Virus record (IMG/VR): IMGVR_UViG_3300048924_000100
Span: 62,001 to 126,000 of that record
DNA length: 64,000 nucleotides
Reading direction: 5' to 3' (one strand)
From: a virus
Every line of letters begins with the position of its first letter. The first letter of the stretch is position 1. Under the pieces are notes generated by a model. It was not told the DNA's origin. It did not search any database and was given only the letters and a program-made list of their open reading frames with translations. The position numbers and the translations under genes were made by a program. Positions 9,474 to 17,116 of this stretch are shown piece by piece.

Positions 9474-9529
9474 TCTGTTGCTCAAGCAAGAATATTTGAA
9501 GTCTATATTACTAGATTGAGCAACAGACT
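9474..9529. repeat. 13-bp perfect inverted repeat enclosing an early promoter
   Basis: GTCTGTTGCTCAA (9474-9486) is the exact reverse complement of TTGAGCAACAGAC (9517-9529). The 30-nt loop contains the early promoter box. No T-run follows, so it is not a simple terminator. It may be an operator or a transcript-end structure. Confidence 0.85.
9497..9513 (+). promoter_or_regulatory. Early promoter, TTTGAAGTCTATATTACT box
   Basis: One of six matches in this window to WTTYAARYCTAYATTAYT, containing the TATATTAC element known for phiKZ early promoters read by the virion RNAP. It lies about 95 nt upstream of ATG 9606. Confidence 0.8.
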
Positions 9530-9605
9530 TACCGTCTGGGGGGACGTGGACACCACCTCTTCTTGCTTCCTAATTTCTCACACACCTGTACTCACGAGGT
9601 TTACA

Positions 9606-10046
9606 ATGAGCTTGAATAAAGAATACTTTGCAGCACAAGACGCAGCCGTTAAAGAACTGGTGGAAAACGTCACTTACAACAAGGCCACCAACCACGCTAC
9701 GTTCGATGCTGCGAAACTGGATCTGCCGGAAGACATCACCCCGGAATCGATGCAGGCTCACGTGTCCTTCATCAATCAGCTGTCTGGCCAGGTTGAAGTT
9801 GCTACCGCACAAGTAGCGCGGGATCAATTCGCTGACAACAACAAACTGACCACCATCGACGGTACCCTGGACTTCGGCGGTTTCACCATCAACTCCCAGC
9901 ACCACCTGCAACAGCAAGTGGGCGACGATCACCTGTACGGCGTATCGACCACTGTGGTTGATTACTACCACGCCGAAGAACAAACCGACTGGCTGCAAGA
10001 ACACCGCGACCAGCACATCACCATGGCTACCAAGCTGTTCGGCTAA
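9606..10046 (+). CDS. Early protein of unknown function (146 aa)
   Basis: The start is taken as ATG 9606 because the frame upstream reads through the promoter region. CGAGGTTT precedes it. The protein is acidic, soluble and rich in C-ending codons, consistent with high early expression from the promoter at 9497. No domain is recognised. A terminator follows at 10061. Confidence 0.82.
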   Translation: MSLNKEYFAAQDAAVKELVENVTYNKATNHATFDAAKLDLPEDITPESMQAHVSFINQLSGQVEVATAQVARDQFADNNKLTTIDGTLDFGGFTINSQHHLQQQVGDDHLYGVSTTVVDYYHAEEQTDWLQEHRDQHITMATKLFG

Positions 10047-10060
10047 TACCACAGTAGTAC

Positions 10061-10116
10061 GGATGGCTAGGGAGAGATCCTTAGTCATCCACTATTACGC
10101 ATTTTCCTTTTTTTAT
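10061..10116 (+). terminator. Intrinsic terminator
   Basis: GGATGGCTAGG (10061-10071) pairs, with G-U pairs, with CCTTAGTCATCC (10079-10090); a long T-rich run follows at 10101-10116. Confidence 0.7.
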
Positions 10117-10129
10117 TTGGGTCACTGTC

Positions 10130-10465
10130 ATGAGCCATGACTACAAGAAGCTTCATGCAGCGCTAAGGGAGGTGGGGTTCTTTACCGATCTTAAATGCGA
10201 GGCGGTAATAAACGGTTTCCGTATTGATCGTAATTTCACCTTTGGTATGGTACCTCATGGCATTCATGTCACCTGCGCGATTCCTGGTTATAACCGTAGC
10301 AAGGGAAAGACCACCATTCCCAATGTACGTGTTGTCGAGTTCTACTCTGATGGCACTGCATGGATTGCTCAACCTGGTAAGCTAGATGGTGCTGTACAGG
10401 CTATTGAAGGTCTTATCGAACAACGCAAGGTAAGAGTTAATAATGGACACGTATCAACTGGTTGA
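10130..10465 (+). CDS. Small protein of unknown function (111 aa)
   Basis: ATG at 10130, with only a weak ribosome binding site. The product has a short helical start followed by beta-like stretches. Its 3' end overlaps the next gene by 23 nt, which argues for coupled translation with the 325-aa product. No recognised domain. Confidence 0.7.
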   Translation: MSHDYKKLHAALREVGFFTDLKCEAVINGFRIDRNFTFGMVPHGIHVTCAIPGYNRSKGKTTIPNVRVVEFYSDGTAWIAQPGKLDGAVQAIEGLIEQRKVRVNNGHVSTG

Positions 10466-11420
10466 ATTGCTTGTCAAAATGGGTGTCTTCTTTGGCCGCA
10501 AGGACAGGTTTGTAATAAAGGACTACCTGGTAACACTGTTTACTGTACCGGACTTCGATGGGAACCGTTTGGAAGTGTCCGAGCGTCATCCGGTACTTAC
10601 TGGTGGTTTTATTCCCTGGTACAGCTACGACCATGGTGAGCACAAAGGCCATTGCTTCCACACTCAGGTGCTTAACGCCCAGGTCCTGCGGCAGGTGTTA
10701 TCCGCAGCTATCATCAAGTGGTACAGTGCTACAGCCGTGGACATGGTGACTAAACCTGGTACCTACCTGGAGCTTATCGACAAGGCCTTAACCCTGGATC
10801 CTGATTTCAAAGGTCACATCAGGACAGTAGAAGTTGATCCTCGTATGGAAGCCCTCTCGAGGCTGTTACCGTACGGTGAACTACGAAAAATTGTGGACGA
10901 GCACTTACTCAAACTTCCTTTCGAGGAAGCCCATTCTTGGGGTATGCCGTTAACCCCTTATTCTGGAGGGATCCATGTGAACGCTAAACTCAATAAGGCA
11001 GATACCAAAATGCCACCTAAAAGCTATGAAGAATGTCTCGAGGGGCTGGACGATCGTGAACGGCTCCGCATAGACAACAACCACTACAATCCGACCAAGG
11101 GTGAGCCTAGTCCTTTTGGCGAAGCTCCTCTTGATTGTGAGCATCCATGGACTGCTTGGCGCCGTAATCACTTCTCCACCCCGGTGGGTCTTAAGGGTGA
11201 TGAGTTGCGCAAGCAGCTGTGTGCAGTATTGGAAGCTGAACCGTATCGCCCTCTGACTATCGTCAGCCTGATCAACGACCACGGGCTGGAATGTGACGGT
11301 CATCTTACACTGGGCTGGGTTATCTCTATGTACTACAACTTCGGTCGTAAGTCCTGGGAAGAGATTCACCAGGTAGGCCTTGAACGCATCAAATACTATC
11401 GTCGTAAACAGGAGCAATAA
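10443..11420 (+). CDS. Protein of unknown function (325 aa)
   Basis: ATG at 10443 overlaps the preceding gene; the AAGGTAAGAG upstream is an adequate ribosome binding site. The N-terminal ~60 residues share the style of the 111-aa upstream product (short helix, then beta-rich with aromatic residues). The C-terminal ~110 residues form a second, His/Trp-containing helical region. No motif allows a functional call. The Nudix-like gene starts 4 nt after the stop. Confidence 0.75.
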   Translation: MDTYQLVELLVKMGVFFGRKDRFVIKDYLVTLFTVPDFDGNRLEVSERHPVLTGGFIPWYSYDHGEHKGHCFHTQVLNAQVLRQVLSAAIIKWYSATAVDMVTKPGTYLELIDKALTLDPDFKGHIRTVEVDPRMEALSRLLPYGELRKIVDEHLLKLPFEEAHSWGMPLTPYSGGIHVNAKLNKADTKMPPKSYEECLEGLDDRERLRIDNNHYNPTKGEPSPFGEAPLDCEHPWTAWRRNHFSTPVGLKGDELRKQLCAVLEAEPYRPLTIVSLINDHGLECDGHLTLGWVISMYYNFGRKSWEEIHQVGLERIKYYRRKQEQ

Positions 11421-11423
11421 AAC

Positions 11424-12224
11424 ATGCTGTTGAAGTCTATCCCTAAAGGCGCTGAATTCACTTACGGTGTTCACGGTCCATCGCTGGCCACCATCGTTCC
11501 TGACAACGCGTTCACGCTGGTTCCGCAAGACGAGCTCCACACCTACCTGCGTGAAATCGACGCCTTTGTCATGGGCTCTGTACGCGCGCTGAACACCAAG
11601 TTCGAACTGTTGCGTCAAGGCATCGGTTACACCCTGTTCTACCGCATCGTTCTCGACGGTGCAGGCAAGAAGTCGGTCCAGTTCCTGGTCTACCGTCGTA
11701 ACAAGTCCAACGGCGAAGGTCGTCTGGCTTCCAAGCTCAGTCTGGGTGCCGGTGGTCATATCGAAGGCATCGACGTTTCGTATCACCAGGAAATTCTGGG
11801 CGAGCTGCTGTGTTCGACTGCGCTGATCGACATGCTCGAAACCACCGACGACTCCGTCGAGCGTGAAGGCTGTGAAGAAGTTCGTCTGTATGCAAAAGAC
11901 GGTACCGACATCACTGATGAAATCATCGTCGATTCTAAAGAAGCCCTCTTCCAGAAAGTCGGTTTCGTCATGGACAGCAAACCAGAAGCTGGTTACGTCG
12001 GCAACATCCACTACGGTGTGGTGTACGCCATCGACGCCAGCGCTGCGCACAGCTTTGACATGGCTGAGCCGCAGAACGACGCCGTGGCATGGGCGTCTGC
12101 TGAAGACCTGCGTTCCAACCTGGGTGTCTTTGGCGATAAGGACGTTCCTTTCGAACCTTGGTCGCAAATGATCGTTGATCAGATCGACGCACTCGAAGCG
12201 TACATCCTGAAGAACTTCGACTAA
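11424..12224 (+). CDS. Nudix-hydrolase-like protein (266 aa)
   Basis: The segment around residues 108-155 reads LGAGGHIEG, then, after an extended spacer, EREGCEEVRL. This resembles the GxGGHxx and REUxEExGU parts of the Nudix box found in the family with SIGVGGHI-type motifs. Nudix enzymes hydrolyse nucleoside diphosphates linked to another group. The spacing between the two parts is longer than the canonical 23-residue box, so activity is uncertain. C-ending codon bias suggests good expression. It precedes a PP-loop ATPase and thymidylate kinase, which fits a nucleotide-metabolism neighbourhood. A UUCG terminator follows. Confidence 0.6.
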   Translation: MLLKSIPKGAEFTYGVHGPSLATIVPDNAFTLVPQDELHTYLREIDAFVMGSVRALNTKFELLRQGIGYTLFYRIVLDGAGKKSVQFLVYRRNKSNGEGRLASKLSLGAGGHIEGIDVSYHQEILGELLCSTALIDMLETTDDSVEREGCEEVRLYAKDGTDITDEIIVDSKEALFQKVGFVMDSKPEAGYVGNIHYGVVYAIDASAAHSFDMAEPQNDAVAWASAEDLRSNLGVFGDKDVPFEPWSQMIVDQIDALEAYILKNFD

Positions 12225-12239
12225 GCAACATAGTGCAAC

Positions 12240-12276
12240 ACACTGCCCTCTTCGGAGGGTGGTGTTTATTTTTTTG
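12240..12276 (+). terminator. Intrinsic terminator with UUCG loop
   Basis: ACACTGCCCTC (12240-12250), TTCG, GAGGGTGGTGT (12255-12265), then TTATTTTTTT. It is a strong hairpin. Confidence 0.9.
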
Positions 12277-12295
12277 TCCTAAGGGGGGTTTATTA

Positions 12296-13258
12296 ATGTC
12301 ACAGGTTAACATTGCGTTCAGCTCGGGTATTGATTCTACTGCTTTGCTTATGCTTGCATTACGCAGAGGGTTCGATGTAAACCTGCACATGATCAACGTG
12401 TCGGGTATCCCTGAAACCATGATGTACGAGATGTACACGATGGGGCGTATTGTAGAAGAGGTCAAGAAGATAACCTTTAAGACGGGCTGCATCAACACTG
12501 TTTCTTACGCCATGGCGACGCCCTTCCCAGCCCGTATGAAAAGCGGTAGTTCCGATAACCCAATCTGCAACTCCATCACTCAGCAGCTGGCAACTGTGTT
12601 CGGCATGGCTGATATTCGTCGTATGAACTATGACGATTGCCCTGGAACCTGGATTGGTTGGAACAGAGCCGATGCTTCTGAGTCGTCGCTTATTGAGTGG
12701 GACCATTCCGAACAGGATTACCACGACCTGTGCAATCTGGTACCGAGTGTGATCGGTCGTCTAGGTAATGCGGACAATCTGGAAACTCCTTTCCGCATGC
12801 CTTTGTGGGACATGGAGAAGAAAGAAATCTACGCCATGCTGCCACAAGCGTTAAAGGACCTGGTGTTGGTAAACGGCAAGGCCCATGTGTACGCCCATGA
12901 GAACAAGGCTGTGTATAACGCCTATCCGCACAAGCTCAAGGAACTCTCCCATCAGTTGGACATGGAGATGCCTGAGCATTGGGAAGTAAAGCTGACGGAT
13001 ATTCCTGCACACATTCGCATCATGTGTGGTTACGGGCTGCCATCTGATGTGGGTCTTCCAGATGAAGCGAACCACTTGGTACTCGAATTGAGTAAGTTGT
13101 TCTCTTGGAAGTACGACGTCACTTTCGATAAATGGGAACGTAACAACGTTTCTAACTTTAAACTTTTCGTGGAAGATCACATCAAGATGGTCGGGGAACT
13201 CTCGACCTGGAAATGGGTGGCTGAAGCGGAAAAACTTAACGGGGAAGTAGTTGCATGA
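12296..13258 (+). CDS. PP-loop ATPase, QueC/ATP-pyrophosphatase-like (320 aa)
   Basis: The start at 12296 follows AAGGGGGG; the longer ORF from 12233 would be read through the terminator hairpin. Residues ~7-14 read AFSSGIDST, the SGGxDS-type PP-loop that binds ATP in adenylating enzymes such as QueC (preQ0 synthesis), TilS and DndC. A PLWDMEKKEI segment near the middle recalls the QueC 'PL..xxKxEI' motif. The zinc-binding cysteine cluster of true QueC is not obvious, so the substrate is open: 7-deazaguanine synthesis, RNA thiolation or another adenylation are all possible. Its stop overlaps the thymidylate kinase start by 4 nt (ATGA). Confidence 0.72.
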   Translation: MSQVNIAFSSGIDSTALLMLALRRGFDVNLHMINVSGIPETMMYEMYTMGRIVEEVKKITFKTGCINTVSYAMATPFPARMKSGSSDNPICNSITQQLATVFGMADIRRMNYDDCPGTWIGWNRADASESSLIEWDHSEQDYHDLCNLVPSVIGRLGNADNLETPFRMPLWDMEKKEIYAMLPQALKDLVLVNGKAHVYAHENKAVYNAYPHKLKELSHQLDMEMPEHWEVKLTDIPAHIRIMCGYGLPSDVGLPDEANHLVLELSKLFSWKYDVTFDKWERNNVSNFKLFVEDHIKMVGELSTWKWVAEAEKLNGEVVA

Positions 13259-13914
13259 AAGGGGAATTCTGGGTAGTAGACGGTCTTGACGGTTCTGGCA
13301 AGACCGGGTTGATGGACAGGATAAAGACGTTTCTTACCGTCCACCGTATTCCATTTATCTGGTCACGCGAACCCGGCGGTACTCCGTTTGCGGAGATGTT
13401 GCGTGACGGCCTGAAGTTCGGTTTCCACGGGTTGGGGGATTACGAACTGTCGCCCATGACACAGACCATGCTGTTTAACGCAGCGCGTGTGGATCACATC
13501 GAAAAGGTGATCAAGCCGCACATGGCTCAAGGCAAGATCGTATTGTGTGATCGCTACAAGGATTCCACCTTTGCGTACCAGGGTGGTGCTGGCGGCATCA
13601 ACGCGTCCAAGCTTACAACGATCCATGACTTGGTCTGTGGATTCAACCCTGACATGGTCTTCATGATGGACGGCGATCCAAAGGTATTCGCTGAGCGCAT
13701 GGTAGGTCGTGGACAACCGGATAAACTGGATAAGCTCCAGTTGGAAAAGGCTGATGAGATGCGCGACGTTTACCAGTATCGGGCCAGCCTTGAGCCGGAC
13801 GTATACCGGGTGATTGACGCGACTCAGAGCGAAGAACAGGTCTGGGCTCAGGTTCTCCCCCATCTGATGGAGCGACTCAATCAGTTAAAGCAACGGCCTA
13901 AAGCTGAGGCCTGA
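13255..13914 (+). CDS. tmk: Thymidylate (dTMP) kinase
   Basis: 219 aa, the usual length. Residues 9-16 are DGLDGSGKT (P-loop), REPGGT lies near residue 38 (substrate/LID-side motif) and a DRYKDSTFAYQGG segment near residue 99 is the diagnostic DRY motif with the AYQG signature. It phosphorylates dTMP to dTDP for DNA synthesis. It is coupled to the preceding PP-loop gene by ATGA overlap. A second, P-loop-less relative may lie at 30436-31002. Confidence 0.95.
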   Translation: MKGEFWVVDGLDGSGKTGLMDRIKTFLTVHRIPFIWSREPGGTPFAEMLRDGLKFGFHGLGDYELSPMTQTMLFNAARVDHIEKVIKPHMAQGKIVLCDRYKDSTFAYQGGAGGINASKLTTIHDLVCGFNPDMVFMMDGDPKVFAERMVGRGQPDKLDKLQLEKADEMRDVYQYRASLEPDVYRVIDATQSEEQVWAQVLPHLMERLNQLKQRPKAEA

Positions 13915-13953
13915 CGGGCCGGATGTTATAGTCCAACACAAGAGATTAGGATT

Positions 13954-14142
13954 ATGACACCTGATGACGAAATGCGCCAACGGCTACACCTGGATGCTCT
14001 GGGGAAGGTCTATTCGACTGTACCACCAGAGCGTCAACCTTGGAGTCCTCAGGGGCTTAAGGAAGATCCAAACTTCGTAAAGCGTGCTGAACCGCCTAAG
14101 CAGTTTGGTTACGGCATGGAACTGAACCTACCGAAGAAATAG
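13954..14142 (+). CDS. Small Pro-rich protein of unknown function (62 aa)
   Basis: ATG at 13954 follows GATTAGGA. The product is hydrophilic, with several prolines in the middle and C-terminus and no membrane span. It is followed 8 nt later by the next gene. No family recognised. Confidence 0.65.
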   Translation: MTPDDEMRQRLHLDALGKVYSTVPPERQPWSPQGLKEDPNFVKRAEPPKQFGYGMELNLPKK

Positions 14143-14150
14143 GGAACGGT

Positions 14151-14762
14151 ATGAAACTCTACCATTACTCCGATAAGCATTACGATCAGCTACAAAGTCG
14201 TCGCGTGTCGGGGCTCCCAGTTCCTGAGGGCGTTCGGGTTTCTGATGACTACCTCGATCACATTTCGTTCTTCTTCGATCCGATCCCTTCCAAGCTGATG
14301 CCTCAGATCTTTGATAAGGGGCACCCGTTCTGGTACAAGGGTCACAAGCTTTACGAGTATGTGATCGACGTTGATGATCTGGAAGATGAGTTCAACTTCC
14401 GTGTCGTAGAAAGTGAACGTAAGACTGCGTTGCTGGATGAGTTCTCCAAAGAGCATGATTGGGAAAGTCACGACCCAAAGAAGCTTGCTCTGTGGAAAGC
14501 AGAACTGTTCAAGATGCAGAAGAAGCACGGTGAGATCGGTTTCAATAAAGCTGCCTTCAAGGCATTTCTGAAAACCCTGCCGCGTGACACTACACGATAC
14601 GGTTACCTGACTGCCAAGGCTAGGGATGATTTCGATTGGGGATACAACAAGTATGCAGCGAATGTCCCGCATGTCATGCTGTATCCGTCTACGGGCATCA
14701 TCCCGGTTAAAGAAGTGTTTGAGTTGACCATTGGTAGTGAACACCGCAAGAAAGTTGTTTAG
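14151..14762 (+). CDS. Protein of unknown function (203 aa)
   Basis: ATG at 14151. It begins MKLYHYSDKHY, an opening of the general kind seen in some ADP-ribosyltransferase-fold or RNA 2'-phosphotransferase-like proteins (LYHxT), but the rest shows no confirmed catalytic set, so I give no function. The middle is Lys/Glu-rich and helical. The operon ends at the strong terminator 14771. Confidence 0.72.
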   Translation: MKLYHYSDKHYDQLQSRRVSGLPVPEGVRVSDDYLDHISFFFDPIPSKLMPQIFDKGHPFWYKGHKLYEYVIDVDDLEDEFNFRVVESERKTALLDEFSKEHDWESHDPKKLALWKAELFKMQKKHGEIGFNKAAFKAFLKTLPRDTTRYGYLTAKARDDFDWGYNKYAANVPHVMLYPSTGIIPVKEVFELTIGSEHRKKVV

Positions 14763-14770
14763 ACGTCACT

Positions 14771-14815
14771 ATAACCCCTCCTAGCCTGTTTGGGCTAGGA
14801 GGGGTTATATTTAAG
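14771..14815 (+). terminator. Strong intrinsic terminator
   Basis: ATAACCCCTCCTAGCC (14771-14786) pairs perfectly with GGCTAGGAGGGGTTAT (14793-14808), followed by ATTTA. It separates the kinase unit from the early promoter at 14827. Confidence 0.9.
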
Positions 14816-14825
14816 ATACATCGCG

Positions 14826-14843
14826 TTTCAAGTCTATATTACT
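14826..14843 (+). promoter_or_regulatory. Early promoter, GTTTCAAGTCTATATTACT box
   Basis: Best match to the window consensus and to the phiKZ TATATTAC early element. It is followed by CATGTGATTA, also present after the chimallin promoter. It lies 46 nt upstream of ATG 14889. Confidence 0.85.
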
Positions 14844-14888
14844 CATGTGATTAAGACAATTAAGTCTTTCATACTCCGGAGTAATACC

Positions 14889-15251
14889 ATGTCTCATTTC
14901 AACGCTGGCCAGTTCGACGAAATCGTAGAAGTTGTTAAAGCTAACAACGGCGTGATAGGTGACGACCACAACTGCGGTACCCGCACCATGACCATTGCTG
15001 GTCTGGGTATCTTCCGTAAGCCAGGTGTACAGAAAGGTATTGTGGTTCCTCTGTGCAGCAGCAAGGTGGGTTTCTGTCTGAACCACATGTACCTGGAAAA
15101 CGGTGAAGTTCGTGTCTCCCGCAACTCGGTGGGTGGCCTGATCGAAACCGGTAAACACGCCAACCTGCAAGCCGCAGTGGAAGCGTTCAACGCCGACCAA
15201 GAACACAACCAATGGTCCATGGGTGTTCTGGAACGTGTTGTATATCTGTAA
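14889..15251 (+). CDS. Early protein of unknown function (120 aa)
   Basis: ATG 14889 is preferred over the in-frame codon at 14847, which lies at the predicted transcription start; CCGGAG at 14876-14881 serves as ribosome binding site. The product is compact, Gly-rich, with four cysteines and probable alpha/beta content. It is a monocistronic early unit between the promoter at 14826 and the terminator at 15264, the arrangement expected for a takeover or anti-defence protein. No family recognised. Confidence 0.82.
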   Translation: MSHFNAGQFDEIVEVVKANNGVIGDDHNCGTRTMTIAGLGIFRKPGVQKGIVVPLCSSKVGFCLNHMYLENGEVRVSRNSVGGLIETGKHANLQAAVEAFNADQEHNQWSMGVLERVVYL

Positions 15252-15263
15252 GTAACCATCGTG

Positions 15264-15299
15264 AAAGACAGGGGGTAATTCCTCTGTCTTTTATTTTTT
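15264..15299 (+). terminator. Intrinsic terminator
   Basis: AAAGACAGGGG pairs with CCTCTGTCTTT (15281-15291), followed by TATTTTTT. Confidence 0.88.
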
Positions 15300-15339
15300 G
15301 GGGGATTAGGAATATTCCCCTTTATCAAAGGAGTTAGCT

Positions 15340-15816
15340 ATGCGCGTGTTTACTGCACTGTTATTGGCGGTGTTTGCTTCGGTTGGTTGTGCTGCTGCCA
15401 ATGCAGATATCATGGCTGGGATACCAAAGGACAAACAAGAAGAAGTTCTGTTGAGTTGTGACACAGAGGCTGGCAAGAGTCTGCTTGTTCTGCGTGATGC
15501 CGCAACAGATACCTTCACGATCCTGTACGGTAAGGATTTGATCCAGCCTGAACACGTCATTGCCAAACTGGGTAATGACATGGGTACCTCCTACCACCAC
15601 TCCGCGTCGGAAGCAACCGACACTCGAGAGATCTACTCGGCGGATGGTCAAGAGTTCACTACCGTGGGCTACATGGATAAGGCAGGCGTCATCTCGGCGT
15701 ATTACAAGTTACAGTCGGGTGTGACGGTAATAATCTCTGACAAGTGTACTGCCCGCAGTGTGAGCAGTGCATTTGATTTCTCTGAGAAGTTCGCAAACAT
15801 GACCGAAGTTGATTAA
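15340..15816 (+). CDS. Predicted exported protein (158 aa)
   Basis: The N-terminus (residues 1-22) is a Sec-type signal peptide: MR, then a hydrophobic core LLLAVFASVG, then CAAANA with a likely AxA cleavage after about residue 22. The C at 17 is not in a good lipobox (no Leu at -3), so a lipoprotein is less likely. The mature part is about 136 aa, beta-rich, with two cysteines that could form a disulfide in the periplasm. AAAGGAG precedes ATG 15340. It is monocistronic between two terminators. A role at the envelope, such as superinfection exclusion, is a guess. Confidence 0.75.
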   Translation: MRVFTALLLAVFASVGCAAANADIMAGIPKDKQEEVLLSCDTEAGKSLLVLRDAATDTFTILYGKDLIQPEHVIAKLGNDMGTSYHHSASEATDTREIYSADGQEFTTVGYMDKAGVISAYYKLQSGVTVIISDKCTARSVSSAFDFSEKFANMTEVD

Positions 15817-15817
15817 G

Positions 15818-15862
15818 GCAGGGGGAGGGTTTCCTCCCCCTTGCTCTTTCTTTATTTTTTTT
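15818..15862 (+). terminator. Intrinsic terminator
   Basis: GGGGGAGG (15821-15828) pairs with CCTCCCCC (15833-15840), followed by T-rich sequence including an uninterrupted T-run near 15854-15863. Confidence 0.9.
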
Positions 15863-15884
15863 TGCCATAAAACAGGGGTAGACT

Positions 15885-16619
15885 ATGAACCGCTTCCGTG
15901 CGGCGGACCGACAGAACTTTGAACTCTTCCAGGGGACTCTTAACGTTGTAGGTAACTACCTACCTTTAGACTTTATCTTCCGTGTTTTCAACCACATTAA
16001 GAAGAACCCAGAAGGTTACGACCATGCATGGCTCTACAACGCGCTGCGGGCTACCAAGGACCTCTCGCAGCTGCATTCCCTACCTGAGGGTGCTCTTCAC
16101 GTAATGTACGCTGTAACGATGCTCATGGAGGCTGGTAGGACCTATGACGGTTCTACACCCACAGACGCGGCGGGGGCGTTTGCTGTAGTCTTTCTGAGTG
16201 AGCACGCTGGTGGCTTCTTCAGTCACGATGAGTTACAAACTATTTACCGGGTGAGTCGCAGGGTTAGTGTCATGAACCTGCGTCCGTCGGTTGATACCAC
16301 CATTGCTGTAATTGCCAACGAAGTCAGGTTGTTAACGGATGTCCTATATCCTGACCCTACAAAGATGGTGGTGGAACTCGTTAGAAACAATTCTACGCCT
16401 AATCTTGCCCCCATGGAACCAGATGAATGGTGTCAGGCTTTGGCGCATAGTTTTGCCGAACGCTTTGGCCGACGTGGAACGGCGTGGAAAACGCTGCCCG
16501 TTATGGTCCTCAACAACAAGCAGGAGCAGTTAAGAAACTTCCAATTACTTGCTGATGACGAGAATTACATTGGCGAGCTTGTGAAGAACAACTATAACCG
16601 CATTTTTGCTCACAGGTAA
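15885..16619 (+). CDS. Protein of unknown function (244 aa)
   Basis: ATG 15885 follows ACAGGGGTAGACT. The protein is mainly helical; a SHDEL segment near residue 113 recalls HD-domain proteins, but the other metal ligands are not in place, so I do not assign it. It is followed 6 nt later by a membrane protein gene. Confidence 0.75.
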   Translation: MNRFRAADRQNFELFQGTLNVVGNYLPLDFIFRVFNHIKKNPEGYDHAWLYNALRATKDLSQLHSLPEGALHVMYAVTMLMEAGRTYDGSTPTDAAGAFAVVFLSEHAGGFFSHDELQTIYRVSRRVSVMNLRPSVDTTIAVIANEVRLLTDVLYPDPTKMVVELVRNNSTPNLAPMEPDEWCQALAHSFAERFGRRGTAWKTLPVMVLNNKQEQLRNFQLLADDENYIGELVKNNYNRIFAHR

Positions 16620-16625
16620 AAAAGT

Positions 16626-17054
16626 ATGTCACACTTAATCGAAGATTTAGTGGTGACGCTGGTCTGGTTGGTTGCCATTGTCTTACTGGTAGTCAGGCAC
16701 AAGGAACTCCGTGGATTACTCTACGGTTTGACTCTAACCGATGACGGTTTGACGTTCTGGTATCGATTGGGAATCTATGCTGGTACGGTAACAATGATTC
16801 GTGATATGGACGTAAAGGAACCTCAGCTGACCGGAAATGTATTAGGTTGGCGTTGTCGGTTCCCTGTCCGTTATACGAACAAAGAGATGTGCACCTACAT
16901 TCGGGAGTACGCCCCTCAGTGTTCGGATAAGCAACCGCACTCTAAGGACCTCTGGATCTTTAATGAGGTGGTTAATCGAAACAACAATGCCTTAATCAGC
17001 ATTAATTGTCAGATTTTTGCATTCGACAATAGCGACGGTAAAGGCTTTTATTGA
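16626..17054 (+). CDS. Membrane protein of unknown function (142 aa)
   Basis: The N-terminal segment at residues ~8-24 (VVTLVWLVAIVLLVV) is a clear transmembrane helix, followed by basic residues and a soluble C-terminal domain of about 110 aa. By the positive-inside rule the domain is cytoplasmic. It lies directly downstream of the 244-aa gene, and the bidirectional terminator at 17064 follows. No family recognised. Confidence 0.75.
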   Translation: MSHLIEDLVVTLVWLVAIVLLVVRHKELRGLLYGLTLTDDGLTFWYRLGIYAGTVTMIRDMDVKEPQLTGNVLGWRCRFPVRYTNKEMCTYIREYAPQCSDKQPHSKDLWIFNEVVNRNNNALISINCQIFAFDNSDGKGFY

Positions 17055-17063
17055 AAAGCAGCT

Positions 17064-17101
17064 ATAAGCCCCTCTACCCCGCAAAGGGTAGAGGGGCTTA
17101 T
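17064..17101. terminator. Bidirectional terminator between convergent units
   Basis: ATAAGCCCCTCTACCC (17064-17079) pairs perfectly with GGGTAGAGGGGCTTAT (17086-17101). It separates the rightward membrane-protein unit from the leftward tail tube gene and can serve both. Confidence 0.9.
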
Positions 17102-17116
17102 ATTTACGCCTGGTGT

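Noticed and set aside
14151-14762. ADP-ribosyltransferase call for the 203-aa protein
   Set aside because: The LYHYS opening is suggestive, but no downstream catalytic motif of the fold is visible.
15885-16619. HD-domain phosphohydrolase call for the 244-aa protein
   Set aside because: Only a single HD dipeptide is present; the other metal-binding histidines and aspartate are not at suitable positions.
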